Assembly: GCF_041504345.1 (NCBI RefSeq)
Contig: NZ_CP167895.1
Coordinates: forward strand, 1,550,001-1,614,000
Reading direction: 5' to 3'
DNA from: Vibrio sp. BS-M-Sm-2
GTDB lineage: Bacteria > Pseudomonadota > Gammaproteobacteria > Enterobacterales > Vibrionaceae
Length of the DNA: 64,000 nt
How positions within the stretch are numbered: the first letter of the stretch is position 1; the number at the start of each line of letters is the position of its first letter. The notes beneath the pieces are model-generated. The model saw only the letters and a list, made by a program, of their open reading frames with translations. It did no database searches and was not told the origin of the DNA. A program made the position numbers and the translations under genes. Shown here in pieces: positions 8,482 through 17,492 of this stretch.

Positions 8482-9454
8482 TTTCAATACATTGTTTGGT
8501 GGCGATATCACCCAGTTTCATTTCATGCGTCCACTGTGGTTGTTAGCATTGGTCCCGTTCGTGTTGTTTTATCGTGCACTCGTTCAACAAGACGATTTAG
8601 TCACCCAGTGGCAGCCCGTCATGTCTAAAAACATGGTTGAACATCTGTCTCTCAACCAAAATAGAGTTCGTATAGTTTCTCCTAATCGATTGTTTCTGGT
8701 GTTTGCGGTTCTAGCCACGCTCATTATGGCGGGTCCAACGTGGCAGCAACAACCTTCACCATTTTTTGAAGACAATTCCGAGCTAGTGATTGCCTTGGAT
8801 GTGTCTGATTCAATGAATAAAACCGACATTCAGCCGTCACGATTAGATCGTGCTAAACACAAGATCAATCAGCTCGTTGAACTGCGCGGCGATTCAAAAA
8901 CCGGGTTAGTGATATACGGCGGAAGTGCTCATGTCGCGATGCCTGTCACCAAAGACAAAGAGTTAACGCGATACTTCCTCGATGTATTGGATGGAAGCTT
9001 GCTGCCAGAGAACAAGAACAAACCGGCTTCGGTCTTAAAGCCGACGCTCGAGCTAATTTCACAAGCAAAAACGCCATCAACAGTATTGATACTGACAGAC
9101 AAGACCAATGACGAAGCGATAGAAAAATTCACTAAAGCGTTTGAACAACAGCACCACCAAGTGATCGTGTGGGCTATGGGTGAAAACTCGCAGAGCGGCG
9201 GAAATGGCACAGCAGGTTTAACCGAAACTCAACTCGCTTCACTGTCCCAACTGGCGCAAGCAGGTCATGGTAAAATGGTTTCATTCACTCACGACGCTAG
9301 CGATGTTGAAGCGGTTTATCAGAGCATTCAGAACAACCTGTTTGCGGTCAGCGATAACGCCCTACCTTGGTTAGATGCAGGCTATTGGTTGCTGTTTTTG
9401 TTGCTGCCTATCCAATTAATGTGGTTTAGAAAAGGGTGGACGCTTCAGTGGTAA
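8474..9454 (+). CDS. BatB-like von Willebrand factor A membrane protein
   Basis: A 326-residue paralogue of the preceding gene: N-terminal helix (LWLLALVPFVLFYRAL), second helix about 73-87, VWA domain with DVSDSMN (109-115) as the MIDAS motif, and a C-terminal helix YWLLFLLLPIQLMWF. The start ATG 8474 has GAGGAG at good spacing. It overlaps batA by 8 bp and the TPR gene by 19 bp. In other bacteria BatB is often fused to or followed by a TPR protein (BatC), as here. Confidence 0.9.
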   Translation: MTDFNTLFGGDITQFHFMRPLWLLALVPFVLFYRALVQQDDLVTQWQPVMSKNMVEHLSLNQNRVRIVSPNRLFLVFAVLATLIMAGPTWQQQPSPFFEDNSELVIALDVSDSMNKTDIQPSRLDRAKHKINQLVELRGDSKTGLVIYGGSAHVAMPVTKDKELTRYFLDVLDGSLLPENKNKPASVLKPTLELISQAKTPSTVLILTDKTNDEAIEKFTKAFEQQHHQVIVWAMGENSQSGGNGTAGLTETQLASLSQLAQAGHGKMVSFTHDASDVEAVYQSIQNNLFAVSDNALPWLDAGYWLLFLLLPIQLMWFRKGWTLQW

Positions 9455-10167
9455 ATAATAAACAGGCAGTAAATCAAAAGTTATACAACCTGACGAAATC
9501 AGCCTCTTCGACTACACATCAAATCAATCGTGTACCTTGGTTATCCAAACTTAAGCCAATGCACCTGTTGCTTATGCTTATTGCAGGAAATCTGATTTGG
9601 GGAATCGCCAATAAGCACTCATTTTATGATTTTTGGCTATCCAACGATCAACACGCTTATATCGAGTTCAAGCAAGGCAACTACGCACAAAGTGCCGCCC
9701 TATTCGATGATCCAAACTGGAAAGCCTACAGTCGTTATCTGTCAGGTGATTTCCTTGGCGCAATTGACCAATTGAGCCCACAAGCAAGTGAACAAGGTGG
9801 TAAACCGGAAGAGCTGGCTGATTTCGCTAAGTTGATCGTCGCGAACAGCTATGCTCATACGGCTCAATTTGATAAAGCCACTGCGCTTTACAACGAACTG
9901 TTGAACAACGAAACGTATGAAGAGCAAGCGACAAACAACCTCGCTGTTGTGGAAGCTGCGATAGAGAAAATCAAGAACACACCACCGACAAAACAAGATT
10001 CAGAAAAAGTCATTGATGATAGGAAATTGGTCGACGACGAACCAAAAGAAGGGAGTCAGAAGGAGCTAGTGATCTCTGACCAAGTCTGGCTAAAACAAGT
10101 CAGACAGAATCCATCTAAGTTTCTAAGACAAAAATTTCAGCAGGAATACAGCAATGAACAAAACTAA
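9436..10167 (+). CDS. TPR-repeat membrane protein (BatC-like)
   Basis: A 243-residue protein beginning at GTG 9436, inside the end of batB; a second in-frame GTG at 9448 is also possible. It has one membrane helix (MHLLLMLIAGNLIWGIA, about 43-59) followed by TPR-like units (YIEFKQGNYAQSAALF, YSRYLSGDFLGAIDQL, NSYAHTAQFDKATALYNELL). The C-terminus is a charged low-complexity tail. TPRs suggest a protein-protein scaffold facing the periplasm. The gene overlaps batD by 14 bp. Confidence 0.87.
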   Translation: MDASVVNNKQAVNQKLYNLTKSASSTTHQINRVPWLSKLKPMHLLLMLIAGNLIWGIANKHSFYDFWLSNDQHAYIEFKQGNYAQSAALFDDPNWKAYSRYLSGDFLGAIDQLSPQASEQGGKPEELADFAKLIVANSYAHTAQFDKATALYNELLNNETYEEQATNNLAVVEAAIEKIKNTPPTKQDSEKVIDDRKLVDDEPKEGSQKELVISDQVWLKQVRQNPSKFLRQKFQQEYSNEQN

Positions 10168-11530
10168 ATCGACAGTCCGAGCATTCGATCTTCTGAAGTG
10201 TTGGTTTACTGTCTTATCAGCGATGATGCTTTTAATTTCAATGCCTGCAAGTGCTAGTGACATAGACCAACTTGTCAGTGGTGATGAATTGAAGCTGAAC
10301 GTTGAGATAAAAGCTCAAAATGTCGCTGTGAAACAACAAGTCGCACTCGACGTTGAAGTATTGAGTACCCGCCCCTTTAAAGAGGAGTTGGCATTACCTT
10401 ACTTAGATATACCCTACACAGTCGTAAAGAAAGATGAGCAGAAAGTCGCACGTTCAGCACGCACAATCGAAGGCACTAAGTGGTTTACACAAAAAGCACG
10501 CTACTACTTGTACCCAATGCAAGCTGGCGAGTTTACTGTTCCTGAATTGAGCATTCCCATTAGTGTAGAGCTTACTGACAAAAACGTTATTGAGGGCGTG
10601 ATTCATTCGCAACCCATTAACTTTGCATCCAAAATGCCCGTGAGTAACATTGATACAGACGCGTTGATTGTTAGCCCAAATGCTGAGCTTTCGATATCAA
10701 CCGACCGTCCGTTAACCGGCGAATTCGAAGTTGGCCACGCTATCACTGCCACGTATACGTTGAGCGTGGCAAACTCGCACATGATGTTGCTGCCGGAGAT
10801 CAACATCCCAGACATTTCCGGCGTTGAGTTGTATCGCAAACCAGCAGTCAAAGAAAACGTGTTTAATCGACTGAATAAAAGCAATACCGCGACACTCAAA
10901 CAACAGGTAACGTTAATCCTGCAAGAACAAGGGAAAGTTGTCTTACCAAAACAGACCATGACATGGTGGAACACAAAGACCAATCAGCTGGAATCGTTAA
11001 CTATAGAGCAGCAGACGCTTCAAGTCGGTGACGCAAAGTTGTTAGACTCGTTAAGTAACACTTTAGGCTCTATCTATGGGGCTCAAACCTTATCGAATTG
11101 GTTGGGTCAATATTGGTATTACTTGGTCATCGCTGGAGTATTCCTTGCTGCGATTGCTCGCCAGATCGGAAAACACTTCATTGATTTAAAGCGTTATTTT
11201 GTCGCACGCCAGCAATTAAATACCAAAAAATTGAGTATTCAATTTTGTCGACACGTTGAAGAAAAGCAGTACAGCAAAGCAGTGCAAACTATCTATGAGA
11301 TTACGGGGCGAAAAAACTTTTCGAAAGGCACGCTTCAACTGCCTCTAGATTCGGAATCAAACGACATTTGGAAGAAACTATTGAAGCTTGGCTACGCAAA
11401 AGATGCGGAAGGCTCAGTTTCAGCTTCCCTCTCAATTTCTCTAGTAGAAGCCAAAACACTGTTAAAAGCTATCAATGATTCGCCCAAAACCCGAAGCACA
11501 CCATTTAAGTTTAATTGGAATCTGAACTAA
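10154..11530 (+). CDS. BatD family protein
   Basis: Last gene of the MoxR-Bat operon, 458 residues. A signal peptide (hydrophobic stretch about 15-33 ending in MPASASD) leads to a large beta-rich periplasmic region of BatD type. A single helix (YYLVIAGVFLAAIA, about 325-338) anchors it, followed by a basic cytoplasmic domain of about 120 residues. BatD proteins are membrane-anchored partners of BatA/B; their molecular activity is not established. The next gene is convergent and no obvious terminator separates them. Confidence 0.88.
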   Translation: MNKTKSTVRAFDLLKCWFTVLSAMMLLISMPASASDIDQLVSGDELKLNVEIKAQNVAVKQQVALDVEVLSTRPFKEELALPYLDIPYTVVKKDEQKVARSARTIEGTKWFTQKARYYLYPMQAGEFTVPELSIPISVELTDKNVIEGVIHSQPINFASKMPVSNIDTDALIVSPNAELSISTDRPLTGEFEVGHAITATYTLSVANSHMMLLPEINIPDISGVELYRKPAVKENVFNRLNKSNTATLKQQVTLILQEQGKVVLPKQTMTWWNTKTNQLESLTIEQQTLQVGDAKLLDSLSNTLGSIYGAQTLSNWLGQYWYYLVIAGVFLAAIARQIGKHFIDLKRYFVARQQLNTKKLSIQFCRHVEEKQYSKAVQTIYEITGRKNFSKGTLQLPLDSESNDIWKKLLKLGYAKDAEGSVSASLSISLVEAKTLLKAINDSPKTRSTPFKFNWNLN

Positions 11531-11575
11531 TCGGTGAACTTAACTTAGGCTGCGGTGTGAGCAAAGACGTTGGGG

Positions 11576-12526
11576 TCAACTGTCACAAACAACGTCTTCA
11601 ATCACGGACACTACTAAGTTTTTGAACCATTGATGTGCTGGGCTGGTAACGGTTCTTTTATGCTCAATCAAAAACAGTTCGAACATTAACTCTGGCACGT
11701 TATCTAGAGAAAAAATAGGCGCTATCTTGTCACCTATCCCCTCTAGTTCAGTTAACTTATGAGTCGCAATCAGAATTGTATTCGAACTCTGCATCACTTC
11801 CACCAACGTAAGAAGCTGTCCACTTTTAAATGCAATATCTCTCTGCACTCCATTCTTTGCTAGGTAGCTATCCACAGGGTGTTGCAGACCGTAGTTCGAA
11901 CGGATATCGAGCGTGAGATCAACAAAGCGAGACTCTAGACACTGCTCAAGCGTTACATTTTCAACTTTCGCTAAAGGGTGATTAGCCGCAACATAAAAAA
12001 CTGGGTAGACTCTGCCAAGGCTAACGTATGGGAATTCTATTGGGTTACTCGGGGCTTCGATGTGAATTGTAAAATCCACATCTCTGGATAGCAGCTGACT
12101 GGTTGGCGTTTTCGCTACCGGATATTCGATAAGACTAGCGTTAGGGGCTTCTTTCATAAATCGCTCAGCAAGCGGCACGGAAAGCATCCTACTCATCAAT
12201 GGCGGTATCGAGACAACAAACGTTTGAACACATTCTTCTGGATTAAAAGCTGATTTTGTCACTAGGCTTCGCATCGCCAATAGTAACTCTTCCAAAGGCG
12301 CTTGCAGTTCCAGCGCTTTTTGCGTGGGCACTAAGCCATTAGACTCTCGATAAAACAATGGATCATCAAACAACTCTCGCAAGCGACTTAACGTACGACT
12401 CATCGCAGGCTGAGACAGGTACAAGGTGTTGGCAGCTCGCGTTACGTTCCTCTCTTTGATTAAAACACTTAACGACACCAATAAATTTAGATCCAGCCGA
12501 GAAAGCTGCTGTTCGATAGTCATCAT
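11576..12526 (-). CDS. LysR family transcriptional regulator
   Basis: A 316-residue regulator with the LysR helix-turn-helix at the N-terminus (LDLNLLVSLSVLIKERNVTRAA..LYLSQPAMSRTLSRLRELFDDPLF) and a substrate-binding-like effector domain after about residue 95. Two adjacent ATG codons (12524-12526 and 12521-12523) could start it and neither has a strong ribosome site. It is convergent with batD. Upstream lie a promoter-size gap and a decayed LysR fragment, so the target is not obvious from context. Confidence 0.87.
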   Translation of the reverse strand: MMTIEQQLSRLDLNLLVSLSVLIKERNVTRAANTLYLSQPAMSRTLSRLRELFDDPLFYRESNGLVPTQKALELQAPLEELLLAMRSLVTKSAFNPEECVQTFVVSIPPLMSRMLSVPLAERFMKEAPNASLIEYPVAKTPTSQLLSRDVDFTIHIEAPSNPIEFPYVSLGRVYPVFYVAANHPLAKVENVTLEQCLESRFVDLTLDIRSNYGLQHPVDSYLAKNGVQRDIAFKSGQLLTLVEVMQSSNTILIATHKLTELEGIGDKIAPIFSLDNVPELMFELFLIEHKRTVTSPAHQWFKNLVVSVIEDVVCDS

Positions 12527-12722
12527 AAGACATGCATCCGAGTAATATCACTCGTTAAATAATCACACTATTGTGACTAACAAACAAGTCGTGATGATAA
12601 CTGGCTAAACGTTTCGTTTAATAATACGAGCGATTCAGTAGACGTGCCCTACTTTACTGTCGTTTTCAATACCCGTTTTCTGTCGCAGTAAAGACCTCAA
12701 TATAGCCTGTTATTTTTATCGA

Positions 12723-13012
12723 TTATTTCTCAACCTTGAGCAATGATGTCACACATTTTTGTAATAGGTCTTCGTTATATCTAGGGTGCCAAGCAGCCAG
12801 CATATCAAAGCTTTCTCGGGAATACTCCATTGGGATCGTCACCAAGTTGAACCCTTCAATAGCTCTAGATGGCAAGAACGCAATAGAATCTGTGGTGTTT
12901 TAAATACATGGGCACAATGGAAAAACACGGTGCGGAGACCACCACATTGCGCTTTAACCTAAACTGACCAAACCATTCATCAATAGATCCTTTGAAGTTT
13001 GGACGCGATGGT
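12723..13012 (-). pseudogene. Decayed LysR-family regulator, effector-domain remnant
   Basis: Reading leftward, two frames together encode a typical C-terminal LysR effector domain. The first part contains SIDEWFGQFRLKRNVVVSAP and CFSIVPMYLK. The second part, one base out of frame, contains TTDSIAFLPSRAIEGFNLV, then MLAAWHPRYNEDLL, and ends at TAA (12723-12725). The frame changes near 12900, after MYLK. No DNA-binding domain precedes it: about 95 residues of a typical effector domain remain, cut off next to the terminator of the 142-residue gene. This is a clear gene remnant that a simple open-frame search misses. Confidence 0.75.
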
Positions 13013-13042
13013 GAAAAAGGCGGTCCTATGACCGCCTTTACA
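13013..13042 (-). terminator. Intrinsic terminator of the 142-residue gene
   Basis: AAAGGCGGTC and GACCGCCTTT pair around CTAT. Read leftward the stem is followed by a T run (complement of gaaaaagg), fitting termination of the gene whose stop lies at 13084. Confidence 0.85.
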
Positions 13043-13083
13043 TTATCTTTATAGACTCTATATCGTTTCTACAATCAATACTT

Positions 13084-13512
13084 TCAACGTGCAGTGGCAC
13101 TGAGGGCGTTTCGTTTCAACAGAGAGCAAGAGTAGTTCCTTATACTTACTACGCTATATATTTCACTCATTTTTAAACTTGGTACTTCTGCTCTTACATC
13201 GACCTCTTCTAACCAAAACACATCAAACAACAAGTGAAGATCCTTTGCCAGCAGACTCTCTATCGACTCCCTACCGTTTGTTTGCCTGACAAGCATCTTC
13301 GACACATCAACAAGAATGATCCTGTTGTTTATTAGTGGATTGCTTAAATTTTCGAGATAGGCATCAATATCTTCAACGATGATGATAGAACATCTTCCTT
13401 CACCTATATCAAGTACATCATAGGGGTGATCGTTTAAGTATATTGTAGATTGGTATTTTTCCTGTTTTGACACCGTGATTAACTGCATTTGCTTTTCCAA
13501 GACTAAAAACAT
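13084..13512 (-). CDS. Hypothetical protein, 142 residues
   Basis: I do not recognise this protein. It has no signal peptide or membrane helix. It shows alternating beta-like segments (CSIIIVEDIDAYL, NRIILVDVSKMLV) and helical stretches, compatible with a small alpha/beta cytoplasmic domain that loosely recalls a receiver fold, though no phosphorylation motif can be defended. ATG 13512 gives 142 residues. ATG 13488 (MQLITVSK) has GGAAAAG upstream and may be the true start, giving 134 residues. A terminator follows. It shares its upstream region with the divergent DUF2860-like gene, including two palindromic operator-like sites. Confidence 0.6.
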   Translation of the reverse strand: MFLVLEKQMQLITVSKQEKYQSTIYLNDHPYDVLDIGEGRCSIIIVEDIDAYLENLSNPLINNRIILVDVSKMLVRQTNGRESIESLLAKDLHLLFDVFWLEEVDVRAEVPSLKMSEIYSVVSIRNYSCSLLKRNALSATAR

Positions 13513-13545
13513 AAACCCACTCTAAACACCATCTCATGTTCAATA

Positions 13546-13566
13546 TATGAATAAGAGATATTCATA
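13546..13566. promoter_or_regulatory. Palindromic operator-like site, TATGAATA-N5-TATTCATA
   Basis: Perfect 8-bp inverted repeat around AGAGA in the divergent region between the 142-residue gene and the DUF2860-like gene. The inner 19-mer ATGAATAAGAGATATTCAT recurs with variations near 17381, 21738, 22034 and 22076. The size and T-N11-A-like symmetry fit a LysR-type or similar dimeric regulator. Confidence 0.55.
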
Positions 13567-13588
13567 TTCTTCTATCAAGCCTTTCAAA

Positions 13589-13610
13589 TATGCATAACTG
13601 TTATCCATAT
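13589..13610. promoter_or_regulatory. Second palindromic site, TATGCATAA-CTG-TTATCCATA
   Basis: Near-perfect inverted repeat (8 of 9 positions) about 42 bp from the first site, i.e. about four helical turns. The same spacing separates the paired sites near 22034 and 22076. Confidence 0.5.
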
Positions 13611-13696
13611 TAATTATTTCTCATTAATTTAATATCCATCTCGTAAACGGATGTTGAACAAAAAAAGGAAAAACTAACACTTGAGAGAAATAAACC

Positions 13697-14650
13697 ATGA
13701 ACACTAAAAGCATATTGTCAGTAGCCATCTTATCTTCATTAACAACGAGCGCTTTCGCATTTGATTCTTCACGTATTAGCGGTGAAATCATCCTTGCAAC
13801 GGGTTACGCTTCAACCAACTCAAACTTAAGCACAGAAAGCGATGCAGTATTAAAGAATAGAACGAACAAAGGCTCACATAATAACGATGTGGTTGTTATG
13901 CCATTGGGAAACATCGCTTACGAACTCGGTGAAAGTCGTAATCAAAAAGTCTATTTAGGTACATCTCGTGATGACTTAGCCGTGGGCGACTTAGCCTTTG
14001 AAATCGGCTATCAGTACAATATGCAAAACGGTACTCAAGTTGACGTTGCTTACCTACCGACAGTACTTTCTGGTGAGGTATGGAAAGACCCTTACTTGGA
14101 AGGCCGTCGCAGCAAAACCGACGTTGATGGCCATGCTTACCGACTTCAGGTAAACAATATCATCGGCTCTGGTTTCTCAATGGACATGGCATTTGCGACA
14201 ACTGAAGTAGACGACGAGCAAGTTCAAGCCTCTGAACTCACGCGTGACAGCGACATGTACTCGGTAAAAGGTGGTTATTTAGCATATTTCACACCAAACA
14301 TGGGCTTAAGCACAACCTTAGGTTACCTACATAACGATGCGGATGGCAAGGCTGAAACCTTCGATCAATATCAATTAGAAATGACTTACTTTGTAACTCA
14401 TGGTGCTCACAAAGTGGCTTTAACAAGCAGTTACGCTTACCGCGATTTTGACGGACAAAACTCAATTTATGGAAAAACACGCTCTGATAATCGACACAAG
14501 TTTTTTGCTGCCTACGAATACGCGAATATCGCTGGATTAGAGAACTGGGATTTAGTCTCTTTTGCTGGTGTGAATTACAACGATTCAAATATTAACTTCT
14601 ACAAAAGTGAAGAATACTTAGCGTCAGTTGGTGTGAGTTACAAGTTCTAA
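13697..14650 (+). CDS. Outer-membrane beta-barrel protein, DUF2860-like
   Basis: A 317-residue exported protein with a signal peptide (MNTKSILSVAILSSLTTSAFAF) and a barrel-like body of alternating hydrophobic residues. Its final residues are SVGVSYKF with the terminal Phe expected of outer-membrane proteins. The start of the mature part (SRISGEIILATGYAST) and overall length resemble the DUF2860 family of Vibrio outer-membrane proteins, whose role is not known. Two operator-like palindromes lie 90-150 bp upstream. A bidirectional terminator separates it from the convergent LysR gene, a plausible regulator. Confidence 0.78.
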   Translation: MNTKSILSVAILSSLTTSAFAFDSSRISGEIILATGYASTNSNLSTESDAVLKNRTNKGSHNNDVVVMPLGNIAYELGESRNQKVYLGTSRDDLAVGDLAFEIGYQYNMQNGTQVDVAYLPTVLSGEVWKDPYLEGRRSKTDVDGHAYRLQVNNIIGSGFSMDMAFATTEVDDEQVQASELTRDSDMYSVKGGYLAYFTPNMGLSTTLGYLHNDADGKAETFDQYQLEMTYFVTHGAHKVALTSSYAYRDFDGQNSIYGKTRSDNRHKFFAAYEYANIAGLENWDLVSFAGVNYNDSNINFYKSEEYLASVGVSYKF

Positions 14651-14721
14651 ACTTATTATTTGCTTGAACCCTACGATAAAAATAACGATAGACACCGCAT
14701 GTAAGGTGTAAATATAAACAC

Positions 14722-14774
14722 TAAAAAGCCTCTAATGTACTAACCCAATAGTTAAGTACGTAGAGGCTTTTTTG
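14722..14774. terminator. Bidirectional intrinsic terminator
   Basis: AAAAAGCCTCTA (14723-14734) and TAGAGGCTTTTTT (14761-14773) form a long stem with an inner GTAC/GTAC pairing. It lies between two convergent genes, with A and T runs on both sides. Confidence 0.9.
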
Positions 14775-14780
14775 TTTTCT

Positions 14781-15728
14781 CTAAGCTTTGTTACCTGGCT
14801 GTACGATAGAATTGAAAAAAGACTGTACCGCTTGGTGTAAAAGCTGGTTAAGTGGATAACCACGCTTCGATTGTAAATAGCCACCCGACACGCTAATGCT
14901 TCTCAAGTGCTCAGGAATTACGGGGAGAGGATAACAAGCCAATTGATCGTCGTGCATTAAGATGTAGCTGCTATTGAAACTAAACGCATCCGAATTGACA
15001 AGCTTATCGACCATGATTGGAACACTATGACTCACTAAACATATATTCGGCTTAACGCCCTTGGCCAAAAACAACTCATCGTAAGGGTCATATTTTCCAC
15101 CGTTAGAATCGGAAGCATACTTAACCAACGGAAGGTCTTTGATGTCATCCCAGTGAGATGAATTAGAAAGAACAGGATGATCTTTTCTCGCAACCAAGTT
15201 GATTACGATATCAGAAAGATGATGTGTGTAGATATCCTGTGGTAGCGGCAACATGGTGTAATGCAGCATATAGTCTACTTGGCGATCAAGCATGCTTTGC
15301 AGTGAGTGTTGTTGCCAGTAAACCAATTTTAAGCGTGCTTTGGGTAACGCCTGATTTATTGACTGATATAACCCTTTGCCAAATACATCCAATAGCGTTA
15401 AATCGCACGCAATTACGATATCGCCAGTATACTCTTTAGCGTCAAAGTCTTGATACGCTTCTAACACTTGAGTGAATGGAGTCAGCATATTCTCTGCTGC
15501 TTCTGCTAATTTCTCGGCAAGCTCAGAAGGCTCAACACCGTGAGCTTTGCGAATAAACAGCTGGTCTCCAAACGTCTCTCTAAGCTTGGCCAATCCTCGG
15601 CTCACACTTGTTTGAGATATTCCTAACCTTTTCGCAGTCACAGAGGTATTGCGAGTCTCTACGACCACTTTTAGCAAACGTAACAAGTTTAGGTCGAGAT
15701 TATCGAGATTGTTTCCCATAGTCAGCAT
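14781..15728 (-). CDS. LysR family transcriptional regulator
   Basis: A 315-residue regulator from ATG 15728 (MLTMGNNLDNLDLNLLRLL). This start is chosen over the longer frame to 15782 because AAGGGAACG lies directly upstream. The N-terminal helix-turn-helix (TSVTAKRLGISQTSVSRGLA) is followed by an effector domain. It sits between two outer-membrane protein genes (DUF2860-like and MipA/OmpV), and a related palindrome occurs upstream of both, so it is the best local candidate for the factor that binds those sites. That link is inference. Confidence 0.87.
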   Translation of the reverse strand: MLTMGNNLDNLDLNLLRLLKVVVETRNTSVTAKRLGISQTSVSRGLAKLRETFGDQLFIRKAHGVEPSELAEKLAEAAENMLTPFTQVLEAYQDFDAKEYTGDIVIACDLTLLDVFGKGLYQSINQALPKARLKLVYWQQHSLQSMLDRQVDYMLHYTMLPLPQDIYTHHLSDIVINLVARKDHPVLSNSSHWDDIKDLPLVKYASDSNGGKYDPYDELFLAKGVKPNICLVSHSVPIMVDKLVNSDAFSFNSSYILMHDDQLACYPLPVIPEHLRSISVSGGYLQSKRGYPLNQLLHQAVQSFFNSIVQPGNKA

Positions 15729-15865
15729 CGTTCCCTTGTCTACTCGGTTCTGTTTTACAACATAACATAAAGATTCGAACACTCAGAGGTTTATCGGTTT
15801 TCCTCATCATACAAACGACTATGATATTGGTACAAAAAGAGTCGACATGAAAACAGTTAAGCACA

Positions 15866-15894
15866 AAAAGGCCGCCAAACCGGCAGCCTTCTAG
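15866..15894 (-). terminator. Probable terminator of the MipA/OmpV gene
   Basis: AAGGCCGCC and GGCAGCCTT pair with one mismatch around a short loop, preceded by AAAA, giving a T run when read leftward. It lies about 40 bp after the stop of the leftward gene. Confidence 0.7.
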
Positions 15895-15935
15895 GATCAA
15901 GTAGCAAGCGTCACTGAAAGAGAGTCTCGTTAGAA

Positions 15936-17231
15936 TTAAAAGTCCCACTGTAGGTAAAGAGAGTTGTAATCACTGCCCCCTTTTATTCGGCCAAATGCTG
16001 ATGTCGTAGTAAAAATCCCTGAACGATGATGCAAGCTATACCCTAACCACAAGTTGGTTAATGATGGGTTATTGAAGAGATCGCCCATATTAGTATCAAC
16101 ACTGAAATCTAAATAATTCATCAGCTTACTTGCTTGATAACCTTTCTCTTCTAAATTCTTGCGCTCGATATGACTTATTTGGTTGCTGTAAGAGATACCT
16201 TCAGCAAAACCGAGCCTTGTTCTTACCGACCAATCAAACGTGTAATATCCCTTAATCGCGAGCACATACTCATCAAATGGATCTTGAGTATCGGAATTTT
16301 GGTGATACACATAGCCAGGAGTTAAATAGAAATCGATAGGTAGCCCAAACACACTGCCCGATAAAGGATGACCATAAAATATTGAGATCATACTATTTCG
16401 GTCTGGGTCGGTATCATTGTTTAACATGAAAATTTCGGTCGGCCCAGATTCGGTCGCAAGCCCACCTGCTACTCTGATATAAGCACCTTCTGGCCACTTA
16501 CGTTGAGTACGCAGGCTTGAACTTCCAAACATCGCTAAGCCTAAATACCCTTCCCACTGTGTGTGTGAATCAATCGCTTGGCTCGAGTAGGTATCATCAT
16601 CAAATAAGGTCGCGCCAATATGCCCAACAGCATAAAGGTTTCGGTAGATCTGCGTTTGACCTTTCACACCGGCTTTGCTGTCAATTGCCCACCCAATATC
16701 TTCCATCTGCAGTCCGTAATAGGCATCATTGAAACGCGCGGATTTGGCTCTCAGTGTGGCATAGAATGTTGCCTCCCACCCCAGTCCTTTAAACATATAG
16801 TCACTAGTTAAGTTCGAGTATGTTCTTCCACCGTTGTCACTCAGTAGCTCTATACTTAAGTCTACGGATGGTGAATGATGCCAAGTCGCCTTTGCGCCGA
16901 AATCGACCTGAGAACCTTGAATGGTATTTTGAGCATAACGAGGGATATCAAAGAATCTCAAGCTTGCCGAGAAACCAAGGCTAAAGTCGTCGTTTTGATA
17001 GAAGTTGTAGCCACCAGATGCGCCATCTAAATAAAAATTCTCTCCTTGATAGAACAATAATGGGATCACATCATTAACCGTGTTCCCACTGGTTTTAAAA
17101 GGCATGGTTGCGCTCCGTATCCCAATACCTACGCCCCAGCTTTCTTTCTTCTCAATGCCAGACGCGGAAAGTTCGCTGGCTGTAACCATAGGAAGGGCAC
17201 TAATCATCGGTAATATATATTTGTATCTCAT
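15936..17231 (-). CDS. MipA/OmpV family outer-membrane protein
   Basis: A 431-residue outer-membrane protein. After a signal peptide (MRYKYILPMISALPMVTAS) the mature part opens with GVGIGIRSATMPFKTSG and a PLLFYQGENFYLDG block, typical of MipA/OmpV proteins. It ends in YLQWDF with terminal Phe. Family members are about 250-280 residues for classical OmpV/MipA, and this longer form (over 400) is common in marine gamma-proteobacteria. The role is unclear: a scaffold for murein enzymes in E. coli MipA, and an adhesin or osmoregulated porin-like protein in others. It has no operon partner. A half-matching palindrome (17381-17399) lies about 150 bp upstream. Confidence 0.82.
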   Translation of the reverse strand: MRYKYILPMISALPMVTASELSASGIEKKESWGVGIGIRSATMPFKTSGNTVNDVIPLLFYQGENFYLDGASGGYNFYQNDDFSLGFSASLRFFDIPRYAQNTIQGSQVDFGAKATWHHSPSVDLSIELLSDNGGRTYSNLTSDYMFKGLGWEATFYATLRAKSARFNDAYYGLQMEDIGWAIDSKAGVKGQTQIYRNLYAVGHIGATLFDDDTYSSQAIDSHTQWEGYLGLAMFGSSSLRTQRKWPEGAYIRVAGGLATESGPTEIFMLNNDTDPDRNSMISIFYGHPLSGSVFGLPIDFYLTPGYVYHQNSDTQDPFDEYVLAIKGYYTFDWSVRTRLGFAEGISYSNQISHIERKNLEEKGYQASKLMNYLDFSVDTNMGDLFNNPSLTNLWLGYSLHHRSGIFTTTSAFGRIKGGSDYNSLYLQWDF

Positions 17232-17380
17232 CTTCCACTCTTATTAATTTAAATAGAGTGCAAACATGTGACACCCTAATATTATGCACCTCTCCATGTG
17301 TCGTTATTCATCAAACTAAAATAGGTTTTAGATACTGATTCCATTCAATAAAATTGTATTAATTACTGCTATGGAAAAGT

Positions 17381-17399
17381 ACGTTTTACAGATATTCAT
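17381..17399. promoter_or_regulatory. Operator-like element upstream of the MipA/OmpV gene
   Basis: ACGTTTTACAGATATTCAT matches ATGAATAAGAGATATTCAT at 14 of 19 positions, with a complete right half-site. It lies between the MipA/OmpV gene and the RND operon terminator. Confidence 0.35.
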
Positions 17400-17428
17400 T
17401 TCTGCCATTTCTTCGTTTTCTACAGACG

Positions 17429-17458
17429 CAAAAAAGCCCAACAAGGTTGGGCTTTAAT
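17429..17458 (-). terminator. Intrinsic terminator of the RND pump operon
   Basis: AAAGCCCAAC and GTTGGGCTTT pair around AAG. Read leftward the stem is followed by TTTTTTG. It lies 36 bp after the pump stop codon. Confidence 0.88.
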
Positions 17459-17492
17459 CTGCTGCTATTCTAGGCATTTAATTGCGTTGATA

